64,000 nucleotides of DNA, from positions 44,105 through 108,104 of the forward strand of contig UCKU01000003.1 in NCBI GenBank assembly GCA_900473185.1, given 5' to 3'. The translations under genes and the position numbers were made by a program. Every line of letters starts with the position of its first letter. Within the stretch, counting starts at the first letter, position 1. The notes beneath the pieces were generated by a model. The model saw only the letters and a program-made list of their open reading frames with translations. It did not search any database and was not told the DNA's origin. Source of the stretch: Hyphomicrobiales bacterium (GTDB lineage: Bacteria; Pseudomonadota; Alphaproteobacteria; Rhizobiales; Rhizobiaceae). Below, in pieces: positions 1-7,026 of this stretch.

Positions 1-1
1 T

Positions 2-148
2 TATGAACAGGCTGCCCTGCTGGCAAAGCTGAGGACCGCCATGCGGGCGGAATGCGTTGCGCACAAGCTGTCGCCGGAAGAACAGTTCGAAACGATGCGC
101 TACGCCGAGCGGCTTCTCGACGATATCCTCGAAAGCGTCAACGACTGA
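2..148 (+). CDS. C-terminal fragment of an unidentified protein
   Basis: An open frame enters from the left edge and ends at TGA, giving 48 residues (from YEQAALLAK to ILESVND). The piece is charged and probably all-helical. No motif is recognisable in so short a fragment. It lies upstream of and co-directional with the acetyltransferase gene, with a 93-base gap. The start is outside the window. Confidence 0.55.
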   Translation, partial: YEQAALLAKLRTAMRAECVAHKLSPEEQFETMRYAERLLDDILESVND

Positions 149-241
149 AGCTGCTGCCTTCACGTCTTCTTGTTCCGTCACACCCTTCCAGGCACCATGC
201 CGCAGTTGCAGAGCGCCATCTGCTCATGCCAACATTCGATC

Positions 242-724
242 ATGCTGATCCGACCTGTCAGAGCGGAAGACCGCAGCGCTATCTGGACGATCCTGGAGCC
301 TGTCATCCGGGCGGGTGAAACCTATACGCTCGACCGCGACATGAGCGAGGCCGACGCGCTCGGCTACTGGCTCGGTTCCGACAGGGAAACATTCGTCGCC
401 GATGACGGCGGCAGCATCATCGGCACCTATTATATCAAGGCCAATCAGGCCGGCGGCGGCAATCACGTCTGCAATTGCGGCTATATGACCGCTCCGCAAG
501 CTGCGGGCCAGGGTGTGGCGCGCATCATGCACCAGCACTCGCTTGCCCATGCGCGCCAGCGCGGCTTCCGGGCCATGCAGTTCAATTTCGTCGTCAGTTC
601 CAACGATCGGGCAGTGCGGCTGTGGCAGTCGCTCGATTTTCTGGTGGTCGGCCGGCTTCCGGGTGCGTTTCGCCATCCCGCACTTGGGTTTGTCGATGCG
701 CTTGTCATGTACAGGGATCTTTGA
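242..724 (+). CDS. GNAT family N-acetyltransferase
   Basis: A 160-residue protein of normal GNAT size. The acetyl-CoA pyrophosphate-binding segment is visible at residues 84-95 (PQAAGQGVARIM, fitting the Q/R-x-x-G-x-G/A pattern). It is followed by the usual helix and a strand (AMQFNFVVSSNDRAVRLWQSL) typical of small-molecule acetyltransferases. The ATG at 242 (MLIRPVRAED) was chosen because the GNAT fold begins there; an in-frame upstream start at 170 would add a Cys-rich, unlikely extension. The substrate cannot be read from sequence. It converges on nrsF. Confidence 0.85.
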   Translation: MLIRPVRAEDRSAIWTILEPVIRAGETYTLDRDMSEADALGYWLGSDRETFVADDGGSIIGTYYIKANQAGGGNHVCNCGYMTAPQAAGQGVARIMHQHSLAHARQRGFRAMQFNFVVSSNDRAVRLWQSLDFLVVGRLPGAFRHPALGFVDALVMYRDL

Positions 725-758
725 GGGCGGGAGCCCCTTTTCACAGCGACGACATTGA

Positions 759-1415
759 TCATGGAAGCGTCTGCCCGCCGCGCCGCGACGCATTGCGCCC
801 AATGATCGCGGCGATGACCACAAAGAGCACTGCGGTGCCGAGGTTCCAGCCGAGCACCATCACGGTCGCGTCCAGCGGATGAAACATCGAGAGCGCCGAG
901 GAGGTTATGCCCGAGACGGCGAGGCTGCCGATAAGGGCAACGGAGACCGGCCGCAGGAAGGCGACGTAGCGCAGCATGACCAGCATCAGCAGCGAGAGCG
1001 GAATGCTGGTGACGATGAGCGTCAGCAGGCAGCTCGTGGCGGCCTCGACGGTGACGGCGGCCGGCGGTAGCGCCACCCAGCCGGCAAAGCACTGATAGCC
1101 GATATTGGCCATCCAGATGATGAGCGTGGGAAGCGGAAGCAGCATCCACAGACGGGATTTGTCGGGCAGGCTCATCATGAATGTGGCGATTGCCGCTAGA
1201 ATGCCGGTTGCGAGCGAAGACAGCATGCCCGTCAGGAAGACGGGATCGGCCATGCGCTCGGCAAATTGCGGACGCAGGCCGTGGATCATCGTCAGGATGC
1301 CCATCAGCGCGAAGGCGAGCGCAAGCCAGAGGGCGGCGCGCAGCAGCGGCGGCCGCAGCCGCCTGACGGGTGTGACATTGTCCGCGAGAGACCGGATGAG
1401 ATCGGAGGTCTCCAT
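759..1415 (-). CDS. nrsF: NrsF-type membrane anti-sigma factor (DUF1109)
   Basis: A 218-residue inner-membrane protein with about six hydrophobic segments after a short cytoplasmic N-terminus. That is the layout of NrsF/DUF1109, the anti-sigma factor of ECF sigma-F. Two cysteines, C109 (GYQCF) and C129 (TSCLL), sit in or next to membrane segments. In Caulobacter NrsF two conserved cysteines are needed for metal sensing, so these are the likely sensor residues (inference). Its ATG overlaps the sigF stop (TGATG); a GTG one codon earlier is also possible. Last gene of the bufferin/sigF operon. Confidence 0.85.
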   Translation of the reverse strand: METSDLIRSLADNVTPVRRLRPPLLRAALWLALAFALMGILTMIHGLRPQFAERMADPVFLTGMLSSLATGILAAIATFMMSLPDKSRLWMLLPLPTLIIWMANIGYQCFAGWVALPPAAVTVEAATSCLLTLIVTSIPLSLLMLVMLRYVAFLRPVSVALIGSLAVSGITSSALSMFHPLDATVMVLGWNLGTAVLFVVIAAIIGRNASRRGGQTLP

Positions 1416-2035
1416 CACGGCTCACCATGATCGAGAAGGATCTTGCGAAGGCTTTTCAGCGCCCTATGAGTGGCTACCTTCAGCGACGTGACGGACATCC
1501 CGCTCTCTCTGGCAGCCTCCTTCAGCGACATTTCCTTCAGTTTCAGCATGTTGATCGCCTGCTGTTGCGCCGGCGGCAGGTCGCTGATTGCGCCCTCAAG
1601 ATGGATCCGGTTGGCAACTTCCTCGATATCGTTACCGGTTGCAACCGCGTCATGTTCGCTCGACAGCGGAAATTCATGGGCGCGCTGGCGTCCCTGCCGG
1701 CGCAGCCGGTCGAAGGCGCGCCGGTTTGCAATGCCGACGAGCCAGGGGCCGAAGGGCCGGGTCGGGTCGTAGGTTTCGCGGATCGAATGAATGGTCAGCA
1801 GGATATCCTGAACCGTATCCTCCACGTCTCTCGGGTCGCGATGATAGCGCACCGCCAGCGAGCGCAGATAGGGCGTGATCTCCTGCAATAGGCGCAGATA
1901 GGCGGCAGCATCGCCATCCTGGGCGCGGGCCATCAGGATCGTCCAGTCGAGTTCGCGATGGCGTGCGCTCCTGATGACAGAGCCCACCGGCCGGGAGGAG
2001 ACGAGTTTCAATCGGTCGCCGCGCTCCTCGCTCAT
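1415..2035 (-). CDS. sigF: ECF sigma factor SigF (partner of NrsF)
   Basis: A 206-residue ECF sigma factor. Region 2 spans about residues 45-115 (LRSLAVRYHRDPRDVEDTVQD carries the core-binding helix) and region 4 about 148-200 (LPPAQQQAINMLKLKEMSLKEAA, then a helix-turn-helix). An unusually long N-terminal lead of about 30 residues precedes region 2. The start at 2035 overlaps the DoxX stop (ATGA), and the nrsF start overlaps the sigF stop, so sigma and anti-sigma are translationally coupled. Placing sigF inside the operon it probably drives implies positive autoregulation. The sigma-F assignment rests on the NrsF neighbour, the bufferin genes and the upstream promoter motif. Confidence 0.87.
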   Translation of the reverse strand: MSEERGDRLKLVSSRPVGSVIRSARHRELDWTILMARAQDGDAAAYLRLLQEITPYLRSLAVRYHRDPRDVEDTVQDILLTIHSIRETYDPTRPFGPWLVGIANRRAFDRLRRQGRQRAHEFPLSSEHDAVATGNDIEEVANRIHLEGAISDLPPAQQQAINMLKLKEMSLKEAARESGMSVTSLKVATHRALKSLRKILLDHGEP

Positions 2036-2535
2036 GCGGGCGCGTTCCTTTTGCGCGGGCGGGCAATCAGGCGTGGCATGAGATAGTCGAGCGACAGCGG
2101 GCCAGGCCCGAGCGCCATGACGGCGAGCGCAAGAGCAGTCCAATAGAGGTGAAAATTCACCCAGCCGTCGGGAAAGACCAGCTGGATGACACCGGTCATG
2201 ATTAGCAGCGCAAGGCCGACAAGGCGCGTGGCAAAGCCCGCCAGCAGCAGGACCGGAAGCACGATCTCCGCACAGCCAACGAGAAGGGCGATCGTATCGG
2301 GAGCGGGGAAACCGTAGAGATTGCCGAAGATGTGCAGCTTGAACTGCTCTTCGAACAGGAATTGCGTACCGACCGAAAGCTGCAGGAAGCCGTCCCAGCG
2401 GGTCAGCCCCGAGCGCAGGAAGGGCAGGGCAAGCGCAATGCGCACGACCGGCGGGGCGACGGCGAGGCCGATCAGGCTGACGATGTCTAGAAGCCGCAGA
2501 TAAAGTGCGGCAGGCGTAAAGCTCTTGTCCGTCAT
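2032..2535 (-). CDS. DoxX family membrane protein of the bufferin operon
   Basis: A 167-residue protein with four predicted membrane helices. The family-typical segment PVVRIALALPFLRSGLTRW occurs near residues 29-47 and GCAEIVLPVLLLAGFATRLVG near 87-107. DoxX proteins are quinone- or redox-associated small membrane proteins and commonly accompany DUF692/DUF2063/DUF2282 genes. Overlaps at both ends (ATGA with bufC, ATGA with sigF) show it belongs to the operon. Its exact role in peptide maturation or export is not known from sequence. Confidence 0.85.
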   Translation of the reverse strand: MTDKSFTPAALYLRLLDIVSLIGLAVAPPVVRIALALPFLRSGLTRWDGFLQLSVGTQFLFEEQFKLHIFGNLYGFPAPDTIALLVGCAEIVLPVLLLAGFATRLVGLALLIMTGVIQLVFPDGWVNFHLYWTALALAVMALGPGPLSLDYLMPRLIARPRKRNAPA

Positions 2536-3329
2536 TTGCTGCCGCTCCCGGATGTGATGGCGAAGGCGATGACGGCGCCCGCCGTCATCAGGCCGGAGAG
2601 GCAGGCAGGCAGGTCGAAACGGAGACTGTCTTCCAGCGCCTGTTTCGTGGCGTCGATCATCGTCCGTCCCTTGCCGAGTGCGATGATGAAGGCCGCCGCA
2701 CCCGGCGGCAGCGCGCGTGCTTCGACATCCGCGCCAGGGCGCAGCAGCAATATGTCTTCGCCGCCGGCGGATATATCCACTTCGGCCGGCTGCCCGTCCG
2801 CAACGTTCATCTGCCAGATCGTCAGCGCCGGGAAGGGCGAGCGCACGATGCGCAGCGATGGATGCAGCGCGACGCTGAGATGCGGCAGGTCGTCCGCCTT
2901 GATCGCAGCAAAGGCCCTGGCCTCAACCGGCTCTGCCTCGGCGGCATGATAGGCCTCCACCCAGGCCCGCTCGATGCGTGCCACGTCGGCGAGATAAGGA
3001 AGGCTTGCCGCCGGTTCGAAAGTCTCGATGAAATCGGGAAAGCCCCGGCCATAATCGAGCATGATCGGGGAAGTGGGCGGATCGAGCGCGACATAGATGC
3101 GCCCCATGGCAACGAAGAATTCCTCGCCGACGATGCGCGCCACGGCCGGAAACGCATCCTTCAACGTCGCCGTCAGGCCGGCAATGACATTGTTGCGATA
3201 GACGTTGAAGCGCTTCAGGCTGGGCCGGCCGTCCGGCCCGACCAGACCTTCGGGCAGGGGCTGCGCGGGGTCCAGAAGGGCGGAGGCGAAATCATGCTGG
3301 CGTTTGGCGGTCGAAGGTGCCGTCGGCAT
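2532..3329 (-). CDS. bufC: BufC/HvfC-type DUF2063 protein, partner of the MNIO enzyme
   Basis: A 265-residue protein. Residues about 10-105 match the DUF2063 putative DNA-binding-like domain: FASALLDPAQPLPEGL, then LKRFNVYRNNVIAGLTATL, then FPAVARIVGEEFFVAMGRIY. The C-terminal half is the second, less conserved domain. In MNIO systems this protein acts as the recognition/partner subunit that brings precursor peptide to the DUF692 enzyme, despite its old DNA-binding label. The ATG at 3329 has a GGAGG 8 bases upstream and overlaps the stop of the 52-codon ORF. A longer in-frame start at 3371 is less likely. Confidence 0.88.
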   Translation of the reverse strand: MPTAPSTAKRQHDFASALLDPAQPLPEGLVGPDGRPSLKRFNVYRNNVIAGLTATLKDAFPAVARIVGEEFFVAMGRIYVALDPPTSPIMLDYGRGFPDFIETFEPAASLPYLADVARIERAWVEAYHAAEAEPVEARAFAAIKADDLPHLSVALHPSLRIVRSPFPALTIWQMNVADGQPAEVDISAGGEDILLLRPGADVEARALPPGAAAFIIALGKGRTMIDATKQALEDSLRFDLPACLSGLMTAGAVIAFAITSGSGSK

Positions 3330-3487
3330 CAGCCGGTCCTCCGTGTGACGACATTGCGCCAGAACCGGCACAGACTATCGAGACTGCCGGCGGTCGAGCT
3401 CCAGAGCGTGGCGTCGCTGCCCGTCGGGACGGCAATTTCCCGCGATCGATGCCAGGCATAGTGGATAGCAATTCTGTGGCCGGTCAT
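3329..3487 (-). CDS. Unannotated 52-residue ORF between bufB and bufC
   Basis: A small frame fills the gap between bufB and bufC exactly. Its ATG lies 10 bases after the bufB stop with GGAG just upstream, and its TGA overlaps the bufC ATG (TGATG). The product (MTGHRIAIHYAWHRS at the start, RFWRNVVTRRTG at the end) is basic, with one Cys at residue 40 and several Trp/His/Arg. It has no signal peptide or obvious membrane segment. I do not recognise a family. The perfect fit and coupling argue for a real gene; the alternative is a translational-coupling leader for bufC. Confidence 0.5.
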   Translation of the reverse strand: MTGHRIAIHYAWHRSREIAVPTGSDATLWSSTAGSLDSLCRFWRNVVTRRTG

Positions 3488-3497
3488 CGGGGGCTCC

Positions 3498-4385
3498 TCA
3501 TTCGGCGGCTGCGCGTGGATGGTGCAAGGCCGCCTCGCGCATCAGTCTTTCGGCGCGCGCCGCTTCGCCGGCCAGAACCGGCCATTCCGGAAGATCGGCA
3601 TCCCATTCGATCAGCGTCGCCACCGGCCCGATGCGGGCGATGGCATGGGCGTAGAGGTCCCAGACGATGGCGTCGACCGGGCGGTCATGCGTGTCGATCA
3701 GCAGCAGCCGGTTTTCCTCGTCCGCTTCGCGCGCATGGCCGGCCAGATGGATTTCTCGGACATGATGCAGCGGGTAGGCATCAATATAGGCGACGGGGTC
3801 CCAAAGCTGGTTGGTGGAGGCAACATAGACATTGTTGACATCGAGCAGCAGGCCGCAGCCGGTGCGTTGCACGATCTCGGCGATGAAATCGATCTCCGAC
3901 CAGCTGCTTTCGGCAAAGGCCAAATAGGTCGAGGGGTTTTCGAGCAGCATCTGCCGCCCGAGCGCCTGTTGTACCTCGTCTATGTGGCCGGCGACGCGAG
4001 ACAGCGTCTCATCCGTGTATGGCAGCGGCAGGAGATCGTTGAAGAAGCCTGCATCATGCGACGACCATGCTAGGTGTTCGGAAAAGAGCGAGGGCCGGTA
4101 GCGCTTGTTCAGCGCCTTCAGCCGCGAAAGGTGCTCCCTGTCCAGCGGCCGGTCGGCACCGATCGACAGGCCGACGCCATGCAGGGACAACGGATAATGT
4201 TCGCGCACGGCGGCGAGATAACGATGCGGCGGGCCGCCTTCGCCCATGTAATTTTCCGCGTGCACCTCGAAGAAGCCGATATCGGGCAGGGTCTCGATGA
4301 TGTGGCTGTAATGCTCCGCCTTGAGGCCGACACCGGCGCGGGCCGGCATGTCTGTGTCAGGGAAGGCAATGTCTGGATCTTGCAT
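3498..4385 (-). CDS. bufB: BufB, multinuclear non-heme iron oxidase (MNIO, DUF692)
   Basis: A 295-residue TIM-barrel enzyme of the MNIO/DUF692 family. Metal-ligand type residues appear at the expected strand ends: E44-N45 (HAENYMG), H69 (SLHGVGLS), E103-H104 (SEHLAW), E149-N150 (LLENPSTY), D182/N184 (LLLDVNNVYV), H213 (EIHLAGH), H233 (DTHDRPV) and E260 (LIEWDADLP). The family oxidises cysteines of a precursor peptide; in bufferins it forms thiooxazole-type rings with help from BufC. The ATG at 4385 was chosen because upstream sequence is a hairpin. Cytoplasmic; substrate is the upstream bufA product. Confidence 0.92.
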   Translation of the reverse strand: MQDPDIAFPDTDMPARAGVGLKAEHYSHIIETLPDIGFFEVHAENYMGEGGPPHRYLAAVREHYPLSLHGVGLSIGADRPLDREHLSRLKALNKRYRPSLFSEHLAWSSHDAGFFNDLLPLPYTDETLSRVAGHIDEVQQALGRQMLLENPSTYLAFAESSWSEIDFIAEIVQRTGCGLLLDVNNVYVASTNQLWDPVAYIDAYPLHHVREIHLAGHAREADEENRLLLIDTHDRPVDAIVWDLYAHAIARIGPVATLIEWDADLPEWPVLAGEAARAERLMREAALHHPRAAAE

Positions 4386-4411
4386 GGCGCACCTGGTCGC
4401 GGTCGGGATGG

Positions 4412-4439
4412 GACCGGCCCGCGCAGAAGCGGGCCGGTC
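4412..4439 (-). other. 11-bp stem-loop between bufA and bufB
   Basis: GACCGGCCCGC at 4412-4422 pairs perfectly with GCGGGCCGGTC at 4429-4439 around a 6-base loop. In the operon mRNA it lies about 26 bases before the bufB start. No U-run follows it on the minus strand; four T follow it on the plus strand. Likely a partial terminator or RNA-stability element that keeps precursor mRNA more abundant than that of the enzymes. Confidence 0.7.
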
Positions 4440-4541
4440 TTTTCGGGAGGCTAGTCTTCGGAGGATGTCGGTCCTCGGGGCAATCTTCCGGCGGGCGGTC
4501 ATCCGGTTCTGCCCGAGCAGGCCTCCCGGATCGGCGTCGGA

Positions 4542-4874
4542 TCAGGCCTTGGGAGTGAGGCTGCCGGCGCCCTTCGGCGTGGACATGGTGGTGCAGGTGC
4601 CCTTCGGAACGAGCTTGAAGGCGTTGCCCTGGTAGTCGACCATGCTCGTGCCTGCGCAGGTCGTGCCGGCGCCGGCATAGCAATCGTTCTGGCCCTTCAA
4701 CGCCGTGCCGAAGCAGGGCTCGACCTTGCCGGATTTCACCAGGGCGGTGTGTTCCGCCTGGATCTTCTTCTGCGCGTCGGTGAATTCTTCGGCACCAGCC
4801 GGCAGGGCCGAGAGGGCACCGATGGCGCTGGCGAAGGCGCCGACGACGAGCGTGGACAAGATGCGATTGGACAT
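4542..4874 (-). CDS. bufA: BufA-type bufferin precursor peptide (DUF2282)
   Basis: A 110-residue precursor with a Sec signal peptide (hydrophobic core about residues 8-25, cleavage likely after ALPAGA near residue 28). The core contains four cysteines, C54, C65, C73 and C94, in the DUF2282 pattern ([26 protein letters not shown]). Such peptides are modified on cysteines by MNIO enzymes before export and then bind copper or related metals in the periplasm. First gene of the operon, preceded by a sigma-F-like promoter. Assignment is strong because bufB and bufC follow directly. Confidence 0.9.
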   Translation of the reverse strand: MSNRILSTLVVGAFASAIGALSALPAGAEEFTDAQKKIQAEHTALVKSGKVEPCFGTALKGQNDCYAGAGTTCAGTSMVDYQGNAFKLVPKGTCTTMSTPKGAGSLTPKA

Positions 4875-4950
4875 TGCTATTCTCCGGTTTTTAAGGATGG
4901 CCAGAGGACCGTTCAGTCGTCTGGGGCGGTGTGATCCACCTGTCTTGAAG

Positions 4951-4975
4951 TTCGCTGCAGCAGCCGAAAGGTTAC
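4951..4975 (-). promoter_or_regulatory. Candidate sigma-F promoter for the bufferin operon
   Basis: On the minus strand GTAACC (4975-4970) and CGAA (4954-4951) are separated by 15 bases, resembling the GTAACC/CGAA elements I recall for Caulobacter sigma-F promoters. The -10 element lies about 76 bases upstream of the bufA ATG. Context is good, because sigF and nrsF are the last genes of the same transcription unit. Confidence 0.65.
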
Positions 4976-5012
4976 CTGCTCCTGCCGGCTCTCTTGATCC
5001 GCGCTGGGATAC

Positions 5013-5336
5013 TCACCTGTCGCCTCTGCCGGACGCGGGTTTGCGTGCAACGATCGTTGCCGGATGAATGGAGGGCGACTCAGCAAGCAGCGGCGGCACG
5101 CTTGCAAGGATCAGCTTTGCCGCTTGCCCGCTCATATGAGCATTGCGGCTTTCGGGATCGGCGAAGAGATCGACGAGGAAGATCAGATCGGGATCGGCTT
5201 CGGAGCGCAGCACGAGCCAGGTCGTCGTGCCGACCTCATCCTCGACATGCGGCAGCACGCTTGCAATCAGACGTGCGACCTCCTCTCCGCTTCCGGCCTT
5301 GGCGCGAAACGGAATGACGGCGGCAAGTTCGTTCAT
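5013..5336 (-). CDS. Antibiotic biosynthesis monooxygenase (ABM) domain protein
   Basis: A 107-residue ferredoxin-like small protein: AAVIPFRAKAGSGEEVARLI, a central LRSEADPDLIFLVDLFADPESRNAHM, then a terminal helix-strand. These are ABM/YgiN-like features; members act as cofactor-free or heme-linked monooxygenases or have no known activity. It reads toward the bufferin operon but ends 38 bases before the promoter motif, so it is probably a separate unit. Substrate unknown. Confidence 0.75.
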   Translation of the reverse strand: MNELAAVIPFRAKAGSGEEVARLIASVLPHVEDEVGTTTWLVLRSEADPDLIFLVDLFADPESRNAHMSGQAAKLILASVPPLLAESPSIHPATIVARKPASGRGDR

Positions 5337-5446
5337 CGCAAATTCCCCTCAATGGCCTGTCCGAGCCATTAAGGGTGAAAAATCCGGGCCAGTATTGAAG
5401 GGTGTTGCGGCTCTTGGTACCGCCTTGCTACCGCCTGACGTTCACT

Positions 5447-6853
5447 TCAGGCGGGAATGCCGTAGACCGGTATTTCGCCGCTGAGCCCTCGCAGGAAGGC
5501 CGTAGTGCCGTGCAGGCTGCGGCCGCGCGCGGCAAGCAGCGCACGCGCTTCCTCGTCCTCGACCACTGGTGTCGTTGCAAAGATCATGTCCGGGGTGGCG
5601 ATCGTCTGAAGGCGCGAGGCGACATTGACCGTCTGGCCGAAATAATCCTGCCGTTCGTTCATCAGCACGGCAAGGCAGGGGCCGCTATGGAGGCCGACCT
5701 TCAGGAACAGGTCGTCGCGACTGTCGCGCCGGTTGAGTTCATCGATCACCTTGCGGATGTCGAGCGCGGCGGCCACGCCCTGCGCCGGGCTCGGAAAGGT
5801 TGCCATGATCGCATCGCCGATCGTCTTGACCACCGCGCCGCCATGGGCGGAAACGACCTGATGCATGAGCTGGAAATGCGAGCGCACCAGATCGAAAGCG
5901 GCAAGGTCGCCGATCCGCTCGTAGAGTTCGGTCGATCCCTTCAGGTCGGTAAACAGGAAGGTCAGGCTGGTGATCCTGAAGCGCTGGTTGAGATCGAGAA
6001 CATTGGTGCGGTAGATATCCCGGAAGGTCTGGTGGGTGAGCAGCCGCTTGGCAGTCAGGACAGGCACACGCCGCGTAAGGATCGCTTCCAGCGCCTCGCC
6101 GGCGATCCAGAGGATCGGTATGATCCTACGGTTCGTCCGGTTTTCCAGATCGAGCGTCAGAAGGCCGGGCGCCACCCGCAGCGTTTCGCCGGCCTGATGT
6201 GCGTCATCGATATCGATCGACAGGCGCTGGCCTTCGGCCGGTTCGCCGGTCACCTCCAGGAAGCGCGAGCTGTGCGTCACAGGATCGAAGAGGATCGCCA
6301 CACCCTCGCTCATCTGAACCTGGCGGCCCATGCGCGCACCCGGCGCAATCTCGAACGCGTCGAGAACGACCTCGCCGACGATGGGCGCAAGATGCTCGGG
6401 CAGGTCGCTGCCGGAACTCCAGAAGATCTGGCGCGTATAGTCCCAGAGCGGCAGGCTGTCGGGATCGTGGGCGGCGATGTGGCGGATGCGCGGGTCGACC
6501 GTGAAGGTGATTTCCACGGTTTCATCGAGCGTCGGTTCGCAATCGAGCGCACAGAAGGAACAATTATAGTGGTGCTGGTCGATGCCCTGCAGCGACTCCG
6601 CCTGATAGAGCACGCCGCCGCAGCTTTGACAGACGACGTTCCAGGAGAGTTCGAAAAGGCCGAGCTGGGTTGCATGCAGGAAGGCGGCGATGCTCTCCTG
6701 TTCGCCGAGCCCGTTCGTCTGCGCAAAGGCCAGCGGATTGACGCGGTTCAGGCGAAAATCTGGTGCGTCTTCGATCAGATGCGCCATCGCGGTAGCAACG
6801 GTTTCGTCGACATGCTGGCGCACGGCCATGACGCGGTTGGTTATATCGGGCAT
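5447..6853 (-). CDS. Class III adenylate/guanylate cyclase with N-terminal zinc-ribbon-like module
   Basis: A 468-residue soluble protein. Residues about 1-280 form a DUF5939-like sensory half that includes a possible zinc ribbon (C75, C78, C98, C101, plus C105). The cyclase homology domain runs about 293-468. Metal-binding aspartates are D303 (LFTDLKGST) and D347 (VKTIGDAIM), and GQTVNVASRLQ supplies the transition-state Asn and Arg. K343 in VKTIGD suggests ATP rather than GTP. No membrane segment. Rhizobia carry many such cyclases; the signal is unknown. Monocistronic. Confidence 0.88.
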   Translation of the reverse strand: MPDITNRVMAVRQHVDETVATAMAHLIEDAPDFRLNRVNPLAFAQTNGLGEQESIAAFLHATQLGLFELSWNVVCQSCGGVLYQAESLQGIDQHHYNCSFCALDCEPTLDETVEITFTVDPRIRHIAAHDPDSLPLWDYTRQIFWSSGSDLPEHLAPIVGEVVLDAFEIAPGARMGRQVQMSEGVAILFDPVTHSSRFLEVTGEPAEGQRLSIDIDDAHQAGETLRVAPGLLTLDLENRTNRRIIPILWIAGEALEAILTRRVPVLTAKRLLTHQTFRDIYRTNVLDLNQRFRITSLTFLFTDLKGSTELYERIGDLAAFDLVRSHFQLMHQVVSAHGGAVVKTIGDAIMATFPSPAQGVAAALDIRKVIDELNRRDSRDDLFLKVGLHSGPCLAVLMNERQDYFGQTVNVASRLQTIATPDMIFATTPVVEDEEARALLAARGRSLHGTTAFLRGLSGEIPVYGIPA

Positions 6854-6950
6854 CGCTCATCCCATCAGATAGGGGTCAAAAACAGGGCCGAGAGGAACAA
6901 AATAGGGCGGTGGCAGCAGGCAGGCGAGCCGTTTATTTTTTCGCCTTAAA

Positions 6951-6975
6951 GTAACCTTTTGCGTACCGGAGCGAA
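6951..6975 (+). promoter_or_regulatory. Second GTAACC-N15-CGAA element (orphan, plus strand)
   Basis: GTAACC at 6951-6956 and CGAA at 6972-6975 have the same 15-base spacing as the element before bufA. It lies between the cyclase and the AraC gene and points into the 3' end of the latter, so a transcript would be antisense to it. A chance match is possible: roughly a quarter of one such match is expected in 64 kb on both strands if two spacings are allowed. Confidence 0.25.
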
Positions 6976-7026
6976 ACAGCTGATCGCTCCGCGCAGGCGG
7001 CCGCTTGCTTCGAGCAAAACCTGGCT

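Noticed and set aside
5402..6949. 515-codon plus-strand open frame
   Set aside because: Fully antisense to the cyclase gene, whose motifs are unmistakable; long antisense frames are common in GC-rich DNA.
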